Numbered from the stretch's first letter, positions 1 to 6,609 are shown. The stretch is DNA of 17,815 bases from SG8-41 sp035574195 (GCA_035574195.1 DATLZE010000030.1:1-17815), one strand, 5' to 3'. The notes: generated by a model not told the origin, from the sequence alone. Made by a program: numbers and translations.

Positions 1-2
1 CC

Positions 3-155
3 GCCACGAGGCGATGCGCCGAGACATCCTCTTTCGCGCTGGCTTGCGCCGCGGCGCGCGGCGCGGCCGCGGCGCTGGCGCGCTTGCTCGCGGAGCACTC
101 GCGCGCTGCGCTGCTCGACCGGCAGCGCGCCCGCCTCGGGCCGCGCCGGCTCTGA
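3..155 (+). CDS. 3' end of an unrecognised protein-coding gene (partial)
   Basis: This is an open frame entering from the left edge and ending at a TGA at 153-155. It encodes about 50 residues, rich in Ala, Arg and Leu, ending DRQRARLGPRRL. Nearly every codon in this frame ends in G or C, which is the bias of the clear genes in the window; the overlapping frame that starts at 14 does not show it. That supports this being the real C-terminus of a gene that begins outside the window. The residues look like an amphipathic helical tail. I do not recognise the family and assign no function. It is convergent with the metalloprotease gene, 63 bases away. Confidence 0.42.
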   Translation, partial: ATRRCAETSSFALACAAARGAAAALARLLAEHSRAALLDRQRARLGPRRL

Positions 156-180
156 AGTCGGCGCGGCGCGCGGCCGCAGA

Positions 181-220
181 AGGCCCGATCGCCCCGCCGG
201 CAATGGCGCGCTTCGGGCCT
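181..220. terminator. possible hairpin between convergent genes
   Basis: AGGCCCGA (181-188) and TCGGGCCT (213-220) form perfect 8-bp inverted arms around a 24-nt loop. The right arm overlaps the stop codon of the metalloprotease gene. There is no T-run, so this is only a candidate terminator for the two convergent genes. Confidence 0.3.
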
Positions 221-1298
221 AAGGGCCGGAGGTTTTCCCTTCCGCGGCCGCCGCGCCCTTCGTTCTCGGCACGAGCGGCTCGCCGGCGCTTCTCCGCGCC
301 GCGATTTCTCTCGCCGTCGCGTCGAGCGCGACGAACCGGCTCGCGGTGTCGGGATGGGTTGCGCCGTGCCCGATCGCCTTCGGATGCTCGACCGCCATAC
401 GGCGCCAGAAATGGGCGGCGTGGTCCACCGGATAGCCCGCCCGCGCGGCGTAATAGAGCCCGACGTAATCGGCCTCGGCTTCGAATTCCTTGCTGTAGAC
501 GAGCGCGCCGAGATCGGCTCCGAGCCGCGTGACGTCCACCCCGCTCGCCGCGCTCACCACCGCTCCGATCAGCAGCCCGATCAAGCTGTTACCCATTTTT
601 TTCTCGACGTGCCCCATGACGTTGTGCGCGAGCTCGTGGCCGATTACGAGCGCGAGCTCGGCGTCGGTCTCGGCGAAACGCATCATCCCGCTGGTGACCA
701 CGATGCGGCGCCCGTCGGCGAACGCATTGACCGTGCTATCGGCGGCGACCAGCACCGGGTAGGCACACGCCGCCACCGGCGACAGGGTGGTGCTGCGGGT
801 CTCTCCGGCGCGCACGTAGCGCACACCGTGAGCTTTGCCCGGGACCATGTTTGCGAGCGCCTCGGCGAGCACCCGCCCGAGCCCGGCCTCCGGCCTGAGC
901 GCCCGCCCCTCGATCTCGGTGAGCACATCGCCCGCCTGCAGCCCGGCGTCGGCCGCCGGCGAGTGCGGCAGCACATAGGCGACGACCGCTCCCCGCTCCA
1001 GCCCGTAGAGCCGGCTCGCCGTCGCCCGCCACTCGTTGCGATAGTGGTCGGCGCTCAGCACCTTGAGGCCGGCGAGCGGCGCTTTCTTCTCTCCGCACAG
1101 TTCAGCCGCGGCGGTCAAGAGGCGGAAGGCGACGCGATCGGCGCGCTCCTGGCGCCTGAGCTGCTCGCGCAGGGCGATCTCCCGCTGAGCTTCCTTCTCG
1201 GCTTCGGTGACCTTCGGATCGAGCTCGGGCCGGAGGGTGACCGGCGCGCAGGCGCCGAGCGCCACGAGCAGCAGCCCGCATGCGAGCAGCTTCGGCAT
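219..1298 (-). CDS. PDZ-domain M48 family zinc metalloprotease, lipoprotein
   Basis: A predicted envelope zinc metallopeptidase of 359 residues, probably tethered to a membrane and acting in periplasmic protein quality control. The N-terminus is a lipoprotein signal with lipobox LGAC (Cys17). A charged, coiled-coil-like stretch follows (about 30-55). Residues about 100-165 resemble a PDZ domain (GAVVAYVLPHSPAADAGLQA, then GDVLTEI). The M48 catalytic motif HELAH is at 221-225, with the third metal ligand probably Glu273 in EAEAD. The start is supported by GAGGAGGG just upstream of the ATG. A CATAAT sequence at 1356-1361 could be its -10 box. It is downstream of, and in the same orientation as, a TetR remnant. 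The family is well supported; the substrate is unknown. Confidence 0.9.
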   Translation of the reverse strand: MPKLLACGLLLVALGACAPVTLRPELDPKVTEAEKEAQREIALREQLRRQERADRVAFRLLTAAAELCGEKKAPLAGLKVLSADHYRNEWRATASRLYGLERGAVVAYVLPHSPAADAGLQAGDVLTEIEGRALRPEAGLGRVLAEALANMVPGKAHGVRYVRAGETRSTTLSPVAACAYPVLVAADSTVNAFADGRRIVVTSGMMRFAETDAELALVIGHELAHNVMGHVEKKMGNSLIGLLIGAVVSAASGVDVTRLGADLGALVYSKEFEAEADYVGLYYAARAGYPVDHAAHFWRRMAVEHPKAIGHGATHPDTASRFVALDATAREIAARRSAGEPLVPRTKGAAAAEGKTSGP

Positions 1299-1361
1299 CG
1301 TTTCCCTCCTCGCCGGCCGGGAGCGGGCGGCGCGAAGGAGATCGCGCCCCCTTCTATTATG

Positions 1362-1565
1362 TTAGCGCTTTTTGGCGTTCGAGGATATCCGCCCGCGGCG
1401 GGAGGCGCCCGCCGGCGCACGCGCGAGCCCGTCCAGGAACAGATCCACCATGCGAGCGGCGTCGCGCTCGCGCGGCACGGCATCCGGATTGCTCGCCCAC
1501 TTGCTCACGAGGCCGACGATCAGCGCGTGCAGCCCGAGCGCAGCGTGGCGCGTGTCGAGGCGCGC
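1362..1565 (-). pseudogene. TetR/AcrR-type repressor, C-terminal remnant
   Basis: The frame encodes the C-terminal ligand-binding end typical of AcrR/TtgR-like repressors. Residues such as DTRHAALGLHALIVGLVSKW and then ARMVDLFLDGLAR match the last two helices of that family, and the frame ends in a natural TAA at 1362-1364. The N-terminal helix-turn-helix and most of the ligand domain, about two thirds of a normal protein of about 210 residues, are missing. Homology stops near 1560, where sequence on the opposite strand becomes an outer-membrane efflux protein. No credible start or ribosome site remains. I read this as a truncated, non-functional regulator that once faced a divergent efflux operon. 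The family call comes from pattern recognition, not a search. Confidence 0.6.
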
Positions 1566-2035
1566 CGGAGCAGAGCGCCCCGTCCGAAGGCGTGCCCGCA
1601 ACCGGCGATCGCTGGTGGACGCTCTACGGGGATCCGGCGCTCGAGCGCCTGGTCGAGGAAGCGCTCGCCCACAATCAGGACCTCGCCGCGGCGCTCGCGC
1701 GGCCGATCTTTCAGGGCGGGCGGCTCGCCGCCGAGATCGAGGCGGTGACCGCGCGCGAGCGGCAGGCGCTCGAGGCCGAGCGGGCGCGCTCGGCGGCGCT
1801 CGCCGAGGCGCTGCGGCTCACCCGCACCCGGCACGAGAGCGGGCTTGCGAGCCAGCTCGAGGTGCTCGACGCGGAGCGCAACCTCCTGCAATCGGAACTC
1901 AACCGGGCGGAAGCGCTGCGCGCGCTGCGCGCGGCGGTCGCCGATCTGGTGCGGGCGCTGGGCGGGGGATGGAGCGGTCTTGCCGATGGCGAAAGGCGCA
2001 AGACGGAAGGCGGAAGCACAGGGGATGCTCCGTAG
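1566..2035 (+). pseudogene. NodT/OprM-type outer-membrane efflux protein, internally deleted remnant
   Basis: The frame begins near 1566 with the N-terminal hallmark of RND outer-membrane factors (DRWWTLYGDPALERLVEEAL, then AHNQDLAAALAR). It jumps directly to the C-terminal repeat hallmark PIFQGGRLAAEIEAV and continues to SGLASQLEVLDAERNLL and LVRALGGGW. A complete protein is about 460-500 residues; here about 150 remain. The lipoprotein signal is missing, as are roughly 250 residues between LAR and PIFQGG, and a shorter piece after PIFQGG seems to be missing too. Such a protein could not form the beta-barrel and tunnel. The end, ERRKTEGGSTG, is a purine-rich low-complexity tail and looks non-homologous. 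Both junctions stay in frame. A GTG at 1592 is the only plausible start, and it has no clear ribosome site. Confidence 0.65.
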
Positions 2036-2121
2036 CAAAGCCTTTCGCCTCGCTCTATCGGTCCGACGAGCAGGCGCCTGCACGCAGAGGAGCGATCGCC
2101 AGGAACGGTTCTGCCCGTGCC

Positions 2122-2149
2122 TTGTGGCCGGAGCCTTCTGTGGTAGGAT
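2122..2149 (+). promoter_or_regulatory. candidate sigma70 promoter for the VOC gene
   Basis: TTGTGG (2122-2127), a 16-nt spacer, then TAGGAT (2144-2149) preceded by TGG, giving an extended -10. It is 38 bases upstream of the ATG. Confidence 0.38.
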
Positions 2150-2186
2150 TTCCGCCGGTCAATTGCGGTTCGGCTAGGAGGATGAC

Positions 2187-2627
2187 ATGAAATTCGGCGG
2201 CTTCCTGCATTTCAACATCCGCTGCTCGAAGAGCGACCTGCCCGCGATCGAGAAATTCTACGGCGACGTGCTGGGGCTCAAGAAGGGCTACCGGCCCGAC
2301 TTCAAGTTCGACGGGGTGTGGCTCTACTGGGGCGACGACCCCATCTTGCATGTCTCGGCGCGCTTCCCCGAGGGCTACATCAACAAGACCGACCGCCACA
2401 GCGGCAGCATCGACCATATCGCGTTCAAGGTCTCCGGCGCGGTCGAGTTCCGCAACCGGCTGAAGAAGCTCGGCGTCGCGTTCGAGGAGCAGAACATCCC
2501 GAACGCGGGCTACCAGGTGTTCCTGCACGACCCGGTCGGCACCAAGCTCGAGTTCAACTTCATGGACGAGGTCGTGCCCGACGCCGTGCCCTCCGGCACC
2601 ACCGCCCAGACCAATCTCGTCCTCTAG
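2187..2627 (+). CDS. VOC (glyoxalase/bleomycin-resistance fold) family protein
   Basis: A 146-residue single-domain protein of the vicinal oxygen chelate superfamily, whose members include glyoxalase I, extradiol dioxygenases and fosfomycin-resistance enzymes. The two beta-alpha-beta-beta-beta halves are visible: GGFLHFNIRCSKSDL then KFYGDVLGLKKGYR, and SIDHIAFKVSG then DPVGTKLEFNFMDE. Candidate metal ligands are His in LHFNI, His in DHIAF and Glu in KLEFNF. AGGAGG at 2176-2181 fixes the start. The gene stands alone after the efflux remnant and is followed by two hairpins. The substrate cannot be told from the sequence. The neighbourhood (GST, nitroreductase) suggests electrophile or aromatic metabolism, but that is inference. 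Confidence 0.9.
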   Translation: MKFGGFLHFNIRCSKSDLPAIEKFYGDVLGLKKGYRPDFKFDGVWLYWGDDPILHVSARFPEGYINKTDRHSGSIDHIAFKVSGAVEFRNRLKKLGVAFEEQNIPNAGYQVFLHDPVGTKLEFNFMDEVVPDAVPSGTTAQTNLVL

Positions 2628-2631
2628 AGCC

Positions 2632-2684
2632 CGGCCGCCCGCGCGGCCGACCTCCTCTGCGGGCCCGCCGCGCGGCGGGCCCGC
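2632..2684 (+). terminator. two tandem hairpins after the VOC gene
   Basis: The first hairpin has CGGCCGC (2632-2638) and GCGGCCG (2643-2649) around a 4-nt loop. The second is a perfect 26-nt palindrome at 2659-2684 (half-site GCGGGCCCGCCGC). The two are separated by 9 nt. They begin 4 bases after the VOC stop and end 10 bases before the ribosome site of the next gene. There is no T-run. They could terminate VOC transcription or attenuate the GST gene. Confidence 0.5.
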
Positions 2685-2706
2685 GTCTCGATCGGGAGAA
2701 CTTTGC

Positions 2707-3315
2707 ATGCAACTGCGCACCAACCGGGCCTCGCCGTTCGCGCGCAAGGTCCGCATCCTCGCGCGCGAAGCGGGGCTCGCCGCGCGCATCGAGGAGATCG
2801 AGATCGCGGTCTCGCCCACCGCCGCGAACGAGTCGCTCGCGCGCGAGAATCCGCTCGTGAAAATCCCCGCGCTCGTGACCGACGAGGGCGGCACGCTCTA
2901 CGATTCGCGCGTGATCTGCGAGTACCTCGACGCGCTGCACGGCGAGCACAGGTTCTTCCCCGAAGGCGGCCCCGCGCGCTTCGCCGCGCTGAGGCGTCAG
3001 GCGCTCTGCGACGGCATCCTCGACGCGGCGGTGCTGTGCCGCTACGAGCTGGCGCTCAGGCCCGAGGCGCTGCGCTGGGCGGACTGGATCGAGGGGCAAA
3101 AACGCAAGATCTTCGGAGGGCTCGCCGCGCTCGAGCGGGAAGTCGAGAGTTGGGGCGAGCAATTCGCGATCGGCCAAATCGGCGCGGCGTGCGTGCTGGG
3201 CTACCTCGATTTCCGCTTCGCGGGCTGGGAGTGGCGCGCCCGCCACCCGCGCCTGGCAGAGTGGTACGGGCGCGTCTCGCGCCGCCCTGCGGTCGCGCAA
3301 ACCGCGCCCGCCTGA
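2707..3315 (+). CDS. glutathione S-transferase family protein (YibF-like)
   Basis: A 202-residue cytosolic GST. The N-terminal thioredoxin-fold domain opens with NRASPFARKVRILAREAGL, where Ser9 sits at the usual catalytic or thiol-binding turn. The glutathione-site motifs NPLVKIPALV and YDSRVICEYLD follow. The C-terminal half is the all-helical domain (about 90-200). The pattern resembles E. coli YibF more than the beta-class Cys10 enzymes, so it differs from the second GST in this window. The ATG at 2707 follows a GGGAGAA ribosome site. Transcription may continue from the VOC gene through the two hairpins in the 79-base gap. The gene converges with the nitroreductase. The substrate is unknown. 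Confidence 0.9.
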   Translation: MQLRTNRASPFARKVRILAREAGLAARIEEIEIAVSPTAANESLARENPLVKIPALVTDEGGTLYDSRVICEYLDALHGEHRFFPEGGPARFAALRRQALCDGILDAAVLCRYELALRPEALRWADWIEGQKRKIFGGLAALEREVESWGEQFAIGQIGAACVLGYLDFRFAGWEWRARHPRLAEWYGRVSRRPAVAQTAPA

Positions 3316-3326
3316 GGCCCGGGCGC
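3304..3326. terminator. bidirectional hairpin between convergent GST and nitroreductase genes
   Basis: GCGCCCG (3304-3310) and CGGGCGC (3320-3326) are perfect 7-bp arms with a 9-nt loop, spanning the GST stop codon and ending 5 bases before the nitroreductase stop. The symmetry suits a shared terminator. No T-tract is present. Confidence 0.5.
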
Positions 3327-3331
3327 AGCGG

Positions 3332-3940
3332 CTAGAACGCGATGCCCTTGCCCCAGCCGCCCTCGAAGAAGCGCTCGGCGAGCGGGCGGCGCGCGCGCGG
3401 CGCGAGCTCCTTCTTTCTCACCTCCGGGTCCTCGATCGTGTCGGGCGCGGCCTGGTAGCCGACCGCGATCATCGCCATCGGCGTGTAGTCGGGGGGAATC
3501 GCGAAGGCGGCGCGGGCGCGCTCCGCGTCGAAGCCGCCCATCTGGTGCACGACGAGCCCCAGCGCCACCGCCTGCAGCGCGATCGAGAGACTCGTCATGC
3601 CGGTGTCGTGCTGGCCCCAGCGGTTCGCCTTCCCGTTGTGCTGGAAGATCGAGCCCGCGCACGAGAGCATGAGCAGCGGCACGTTCTTCACCCACTTGCG
3701 GTTGTTCTCCGAGAGGCATTCGAATGCCCGCGCGAAACCCTCCGGGTCGCGGGCGCGGTCCCACACGAGGTAGCGCCACGGCTCGTCCCCGTTGCACGAG
3801 GGCGCCCAGCGCCCCGCCTCGAGCAGGACCTTGAGCAGCTCGCGCGGCACCGGACGCGTCGGATCGTAGGCGCGCGGGCTCCAGCGCCGCGCCATCAGTT
3901 CATGGATCGGAGCCTCGGTGACGGCACGTTTTTCCAGCAT
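3332..3940 (-). CDS. nitroreductase family oxidoreductase
   Basis: A 202-residue flavoprotein of the nitroreductase superfamily (FMN, NAD(P)H-dependent, normally a homodimer), which reduces nitroaromatics, quinones or enals. Visible hallmarks are the N-terminal phosphate-binding motif ARRWSPRAYDP (about 17-27), the RWAPSCNGDEPWRY segment (about 44-57), and DTGMTSLSIALQAVALGL (about 112-129), the usual long central helix that ends near the flavin, followed by HQMGGFD. C-terminal GGWGKGIAF lies close to the flavin in related proteins. The start at 3940 has no strong ribosome site. The gene lies 101 bases downstream of leuD with the heptamer repeat between them, so it may be expressed separately. 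The physiological substrate is unknown. Confidence 0.9.
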   Translation of the reverse strand: MLEKRAVTEAPIHELMARRWSPRAYDPTRPVPRELLKVLLEAGRWAPSCNGDEPWRYLVWDRARDPEGFARAFECLSENNRKWVKNVPLLMLSCAGSIFQHNGKANRWGQHDTGMTSLSIALQAVALGLVVHQMGGFDAERARAAFAIPPDYTPMAMIAVGYQAAPDTIEDPEVRKKELAPRARRPLAERFFEGGWGKGIAF

Positions 3941-3966
3941 GGCGGTCGTGTCAAATGAACGAACCC

Positions 3967-4045
3967 GTGAATCGTGATTGGTGAAGCGCGAATCGCAAGG
4001 GCATCACCGGATCCGTTCGGGCGCAGCCCGCGATTCGCGATTCAC
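3967..4045. repeat. degenerate GTGAATC heptamer repeats in inverted orientation
   Basis: From 3967 the sequence reads in 7-base steps GTGAATC, GTGATTG, GTGAAGC, GCGAATC. From 4030 to 4045 it reads GCGATTCGCGATTCAC, which is two such units on the other strand. The arms can pair (GTGAATCG with CGATTCAC; GCGAATCGC with GCGATTCGC). The right arm contains the leuD stop codon, so the structure may also end leuCD transcription. Confidence 0.55.
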
Positions 4046-4656
4046 AAGTAGAACCAGAGCCAGGGGCGCGCGGCGCGATCGCGCGTCTCGAACGCGGCGA
4101 TCTCGGCGCCGTAGCTCTCGGTGCGCGCGATGTCGTCGAGCCCTTCGAGCAGGCAGCGCTTGCGCACGGGGTTGATCTCGAAGCGGTGCGCGCGTCCGAG
4201 CGCGTCGGTCACGACCTGGGCCGGAAGGTCCACCGCGAGCTCGGCGCCCGGGCGCTCGGCGATCTGGCGGCGGATCTGCGCGCACGCCTCCGCGGGCAGC
4301 ACCACCGGCAGCAGCCCGTTCTTGTAGCAGTTGTTGAGGAAGATCTCGCCGAAGCTCGGCGCGATCACGCAGCGGATGCCGAACTCGCACAGCCCGTAGA
4401 CCGCGCCCTCGCGCGAGGAGCCGCAGCCGAAGTTGCGGTCGGCGACCAGGATGCGCGCGCCGCGGTAGGGCTCGCGGTCGAGCACGTGGCCCTTCGTGCT
4501 CCCGTCCGGATTGAAGCGCGCATCGTGCAGCAGGATCCGGGCATACTCGGGTCCGCGCGGCGTCTTGGAGAAGCGCGAGGGACAGAGCTGGTTGGTATCG
4601 ATGTTGGCGCCCTCGAGCGGGACCGCGATCGCGGTGAGGGTGGTGAACTTCTCCAT
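4042..4656 (-). CDS. leuD: 3-isopropylmalate dehydratase small subunit family (LeuD-type, divergent)
   Basis: A 204-residue swivel subunit that pairs with the LeuC-type large subunit encoded just upstream. The family core is clear: the N-terminal NIDT motif (18-21), NFGCGSSRE (75-83), which positions substrate, and VIAPSFGEIFLNNCYKNGLLPVVL. Two positions differ from canonical LeuD. The usual IIPKQF is CPSRF here, and GSSREHAPWAL is GSSREGAVYGL. These suggest a LeuCD paralogue acting on a related hydroxy-diacid, although the leucine pathway is still possible. The start lies 7 bases after the leuC stop, with GAGGG as ribosome site, so it is co-translated with leuC. The stop lies inside the heptamer inverted repeat. 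Confidence 0.9.
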   Translation of the reverse strand: MEKFTTLTAIAVPLEGANIDTNQLCPSRFSKTPRGPEYARILLHDARFNPDGSTKGHVLDREPYRGARILVADRNFGCGSSREGAVYGLCEFGIRCVIAPSFGEIFLNNCYKNGLLPVVLPAEACAQIRRQIAERPGAELAVDLPAQVVTDALGRAHRFEINPVRKRCLLEGLDDIARTESYGAEIAAFETRDRAARPWLWFYL

Positions 4657-4663
4657 TGCGCCC

Positions 4664-6070
4664 TCATCTCATGAATTCGCGCACGTCGGTCAGACGGCCG
4701 GTCAGGGCGGCGGCGGCGGCCATCGCGGGGCTCACGAGGTGGGTCCGCGCCCCGGGCCCCTGGCGCCCGCGGAAATTGCGGTTGGTCGTGGAGGCGGAGC
4801 GCTCGCCCGGCCTCATTTCGTCGCCGTTGTAGGAGGAACACATCGAGCAGCCGGGATCGCGCCACTCGAAACCCGCCTTCAAGAAGACTTCCGCCAGCCC
4901 TTCGCGCTCGGCCTGGCGCTTGACACTCATCGAGCCCGGCACCACCCATGACGGCACCACCGCGCGCCCGCGCCGCGCGACCTCGGCTGCCGCCCGCAGA
5001 TCCTCGATGCGCCCGTTGGTGCAGGAACCGATGAATACGCGGTCCACGCGGATTCCCGCGAGCGGCGTGCCCGGCGCGAGCCCCATGTAGTCGAGCGCGG
5101 CCGCCATCTCCTCGCGCTTCACCGGGTCCGGGGCGGACCCGGGATCCGGTACCACGCCGCAGATCGGCGCCGCGTGCTCCGGGCTCGTGCCCCAGGTGAC
5201 CATCGGCGCGAGCTCCCCCGCCTCGATCCGCTCCTCGCGGTCGAAGCGCGCGGCGCCATCCGAGCGCAGCGTCCTCCAGTGCGCGAGCGCCTCGCGCCAC
5301 GCCGCACCGCGCGGCGCGTAGGGCTTGCCCTCGAGATAGGCGAAAGTCTTCTCGTCGGGGGCGATCAGCCCGGAGCGCGCGCCCGCCTCCACCGACATGT
5401 TGCACACCGTCATGCGCGCTTCCACCGTCATCGCGGCGATCGCGGGACCGGCGTACTCGACCACGTAGCCGTCGGCGCCGCCTGCGCCGATCTTCGCGAT
5501 GAGGGCGAGGATCAGGTCCTTGGCCGTGACGCCCGGCGGCAGCCCTCCCTCCACGGTGACGCGCATCGTCTTCGGCTTTCTCAGCCACGCCGTCTGCGTC
5601 GCCAGCACGTGCGTCATCTCGGAGGCGCCGGCGCCGAGCGCCCACGCCCCGAGCGCGCCGTGCGTGCAGCTGTGGGAGTCCTGGCCGACGATGATGAGCC
5701 CGGGCTGAGTCATGCCGAGCTCGGGCGGCACGACGTGCAGGATCCCCTGGCGCTCGTCCTCGTAGCCGAAGAGCTGGATGCCGAAGCGCGCGCTGTTGCG
5801 CTCGAGCCCGAGCACCATCTCGCGAAAGCCGGCGTCGGGGATGCCGGCCACTCCCCGGGCCCGCCCGCTGCTCGGCACGTAATGGTCGGCGAAGGCGTAG
5901 ACCTGGCGCGGTCGCGCGACGCCGCGCCCGGCCGCATCGAGCACGCGGAAGGCGTGGGCCGAGCCCTCGTGGATCAGCGCGAGATCCACCCGCACCAGCG
6001 CCTCGCCCTGCTCTTCGAGGACGATGTGGCTGCGCCAGATTTTCTCGAACAGCGTCAGCGCTTCGCCCAT
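4664..6070 (-). CDS. leuC: 3-isopropylmalate dehydratase large subunit family (LeuC-type, divergent)
   Basis: A 468-residue aconitase-superfamily subunit, full length for LeuC. All three [4Fe-4S] ligands are present: Cys350 in FIGSCTNGRIEDLRAAA, and Cys408 and Cys411 in PGCSMC. The nucleotide-fold motifs DSHSCTHGALGAWALGAG (131-148) and HVLATQT, and the tail NRNFRGRQG then THLVSPAMAAAAALTG, are typical. Differences from E. coli LeuC include DHYVPS for DHNVST, CTNGRIED for CTNSRIED, and MCSSYNGDEMRPGERSAST for MCLAMNNDRLNPGERCAST. These are near the active site and point to a paralogue whose substrate may not be isopropylmalate. The gene begins 6 bases after the dps stop. No leuB or asd, the usual betaproteobacterial partners, is nearby. 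Confidence 0.9.
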   Translation of the reverse strand: MGEALTLFEKIWRSHIVLEEQGEALVRVDLALIHEGSAHAFRVLDAAGRGVARPRQVYAFADHYVPSSGRARGVAGIPDAGFREMVLGLERNSARFGIQLFGYEDERQGILHVVPPELGMTQPGLIIVGQDSHSCTHGALGAWALGAGASEMTHVLATQTAWLRKPKTMRVTVEGGLPPGVTAKDLILALIAKIGAGGADGYVVEYAGPAIAAMTVEARMTVCNMSVEAGARSGLIAPDEKTFAYLEGKPYAPRGAAWREALAHWRTLRSDGAARFDREERIEAGELAPMVTWGTSPEHAAPICGVVPDPGSAPDPVKREEMAAALDYMGLAPGTPLAGIRVDRVFIGSCTNGRIEDLRAAAEVARRGRAVVPSWVVPGSMSVKRQAEREGLAEVFLKAGFEWRDPGCSMCSSYNGDEMRPGERSASTTNRNFRGRQGPGARTHLVSPAMAAAAALTGRLTDVREFMR

Positions 6071-6076
6071 TTCCGC

Positions 6077-6547
6077 TCAGCGCAGGTAGGCGCGCAGCAT
6101 CCAAGCCATCTTCTCGTGCTCCTCCATGAGCCCGGTCAGGAAATCGGCCGTGCCCTCGTCGCCGAGCTTGGAGCAGGAGCCGATGTCGGCGCGCAACTGG
6201 CGGACCAGCGCCTCGTGGTCGGCGAGGAGATCGCGGATCATGCCCTTCGCGCCGGGATTGCGCCCCGGGTTCTCCTTCAGGCGCGCGAGCTTGAGGAACT
6301 CCGCGAGCGAGCCCGCGGCAAGCCCGTCGAGCGCACGGGCGCGCTCGGCGACCTCGTCCACCACTTCGTCGAGCTTTTCGTACTGGGTCTCGAAGAACTC
6401 GTGCAGCTCGGCGAAATCGGGGCCGGTCACGTTCCAGTGGAAGCGGCGGGTCTTGACGTAGAGCACGAACTCGTCGGCGAGCAGCGCGTTGAGAATTCTC
6501 ACCACTGGCGCGCGCTGCGCGTCAGACAACCCGATGTCGATCTTCAT
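6077..6547 (-). CDS. dps: Dps-family ferritin-like DNA-protection protein
   Basis: A 156-residue miniferritin. Such proteins form a 12-subunit shell that oxidises Fe(II) with peroxide and stores iron, protecting DNA. The dinuclear ferroxidase ligands are recognisable: His37 in FHWNVTGPDF, His49 in ELHEFFE, Asp64 and Glu68 in VVDEVAER. The ATG at 6547 is set by GAGGAG upstream and matches family length; a much longer open frame upstream is not coding. The N-terminal tail is short and not Lys-rich, so direct DNA binding is doubtful. Transcription probably starts at an extended -10 (TGGTAAATT) lying within a perfect inverted repeat at 6586-6609. leuC follows after 6 bases, suggesting one mRNA. 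Confidence 0.95.
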   Translation of the reverse strand: MKIDIGLSDAQRAPVVRILNALLADEFVLYVKTRRFHWNVTGPDFAELHEFFETQYEKLDEVVDEVAERARALDGLAAGSLAEFLKLARLKENPGRNPGAKGMIRDLLADHEALVRQLRADIGSCSKLGDEGTADFLTGLMEEHEKMAWMLRAYLR

Positions 6548-6585
6548 GCCGCGTCTCCTCGATTCGTGTCCCGCGGGCAGCGAAA

Positions 6586-6609
6586 GGATTGCAGAATTTA
6601 CCACAATCC
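6586..6609 (-). promoter_or_regulatory. dps promoter with operator-like inverted repeat
   Basis: GGATTG (6586-6591), a 12-nt spacer, then CAATCC (6604-6609) are perfect 6-bp arms. On the minus strand the spacer holds TGGTAAATT, an extended -10, about 50 bases before the dps ATG. A dyad centred on a -10 suits a repressor or redox regulator site. No good -35 is seen. Confidence 0.42.

Noticed and set aside
1984..2024. Purine-rich GGCGGAAG-like string at the end of the efflux remnant as a repeat element
   Set aside because: Too short and degenerate to call. It probably only explains the non-homologous tail of the remnant.
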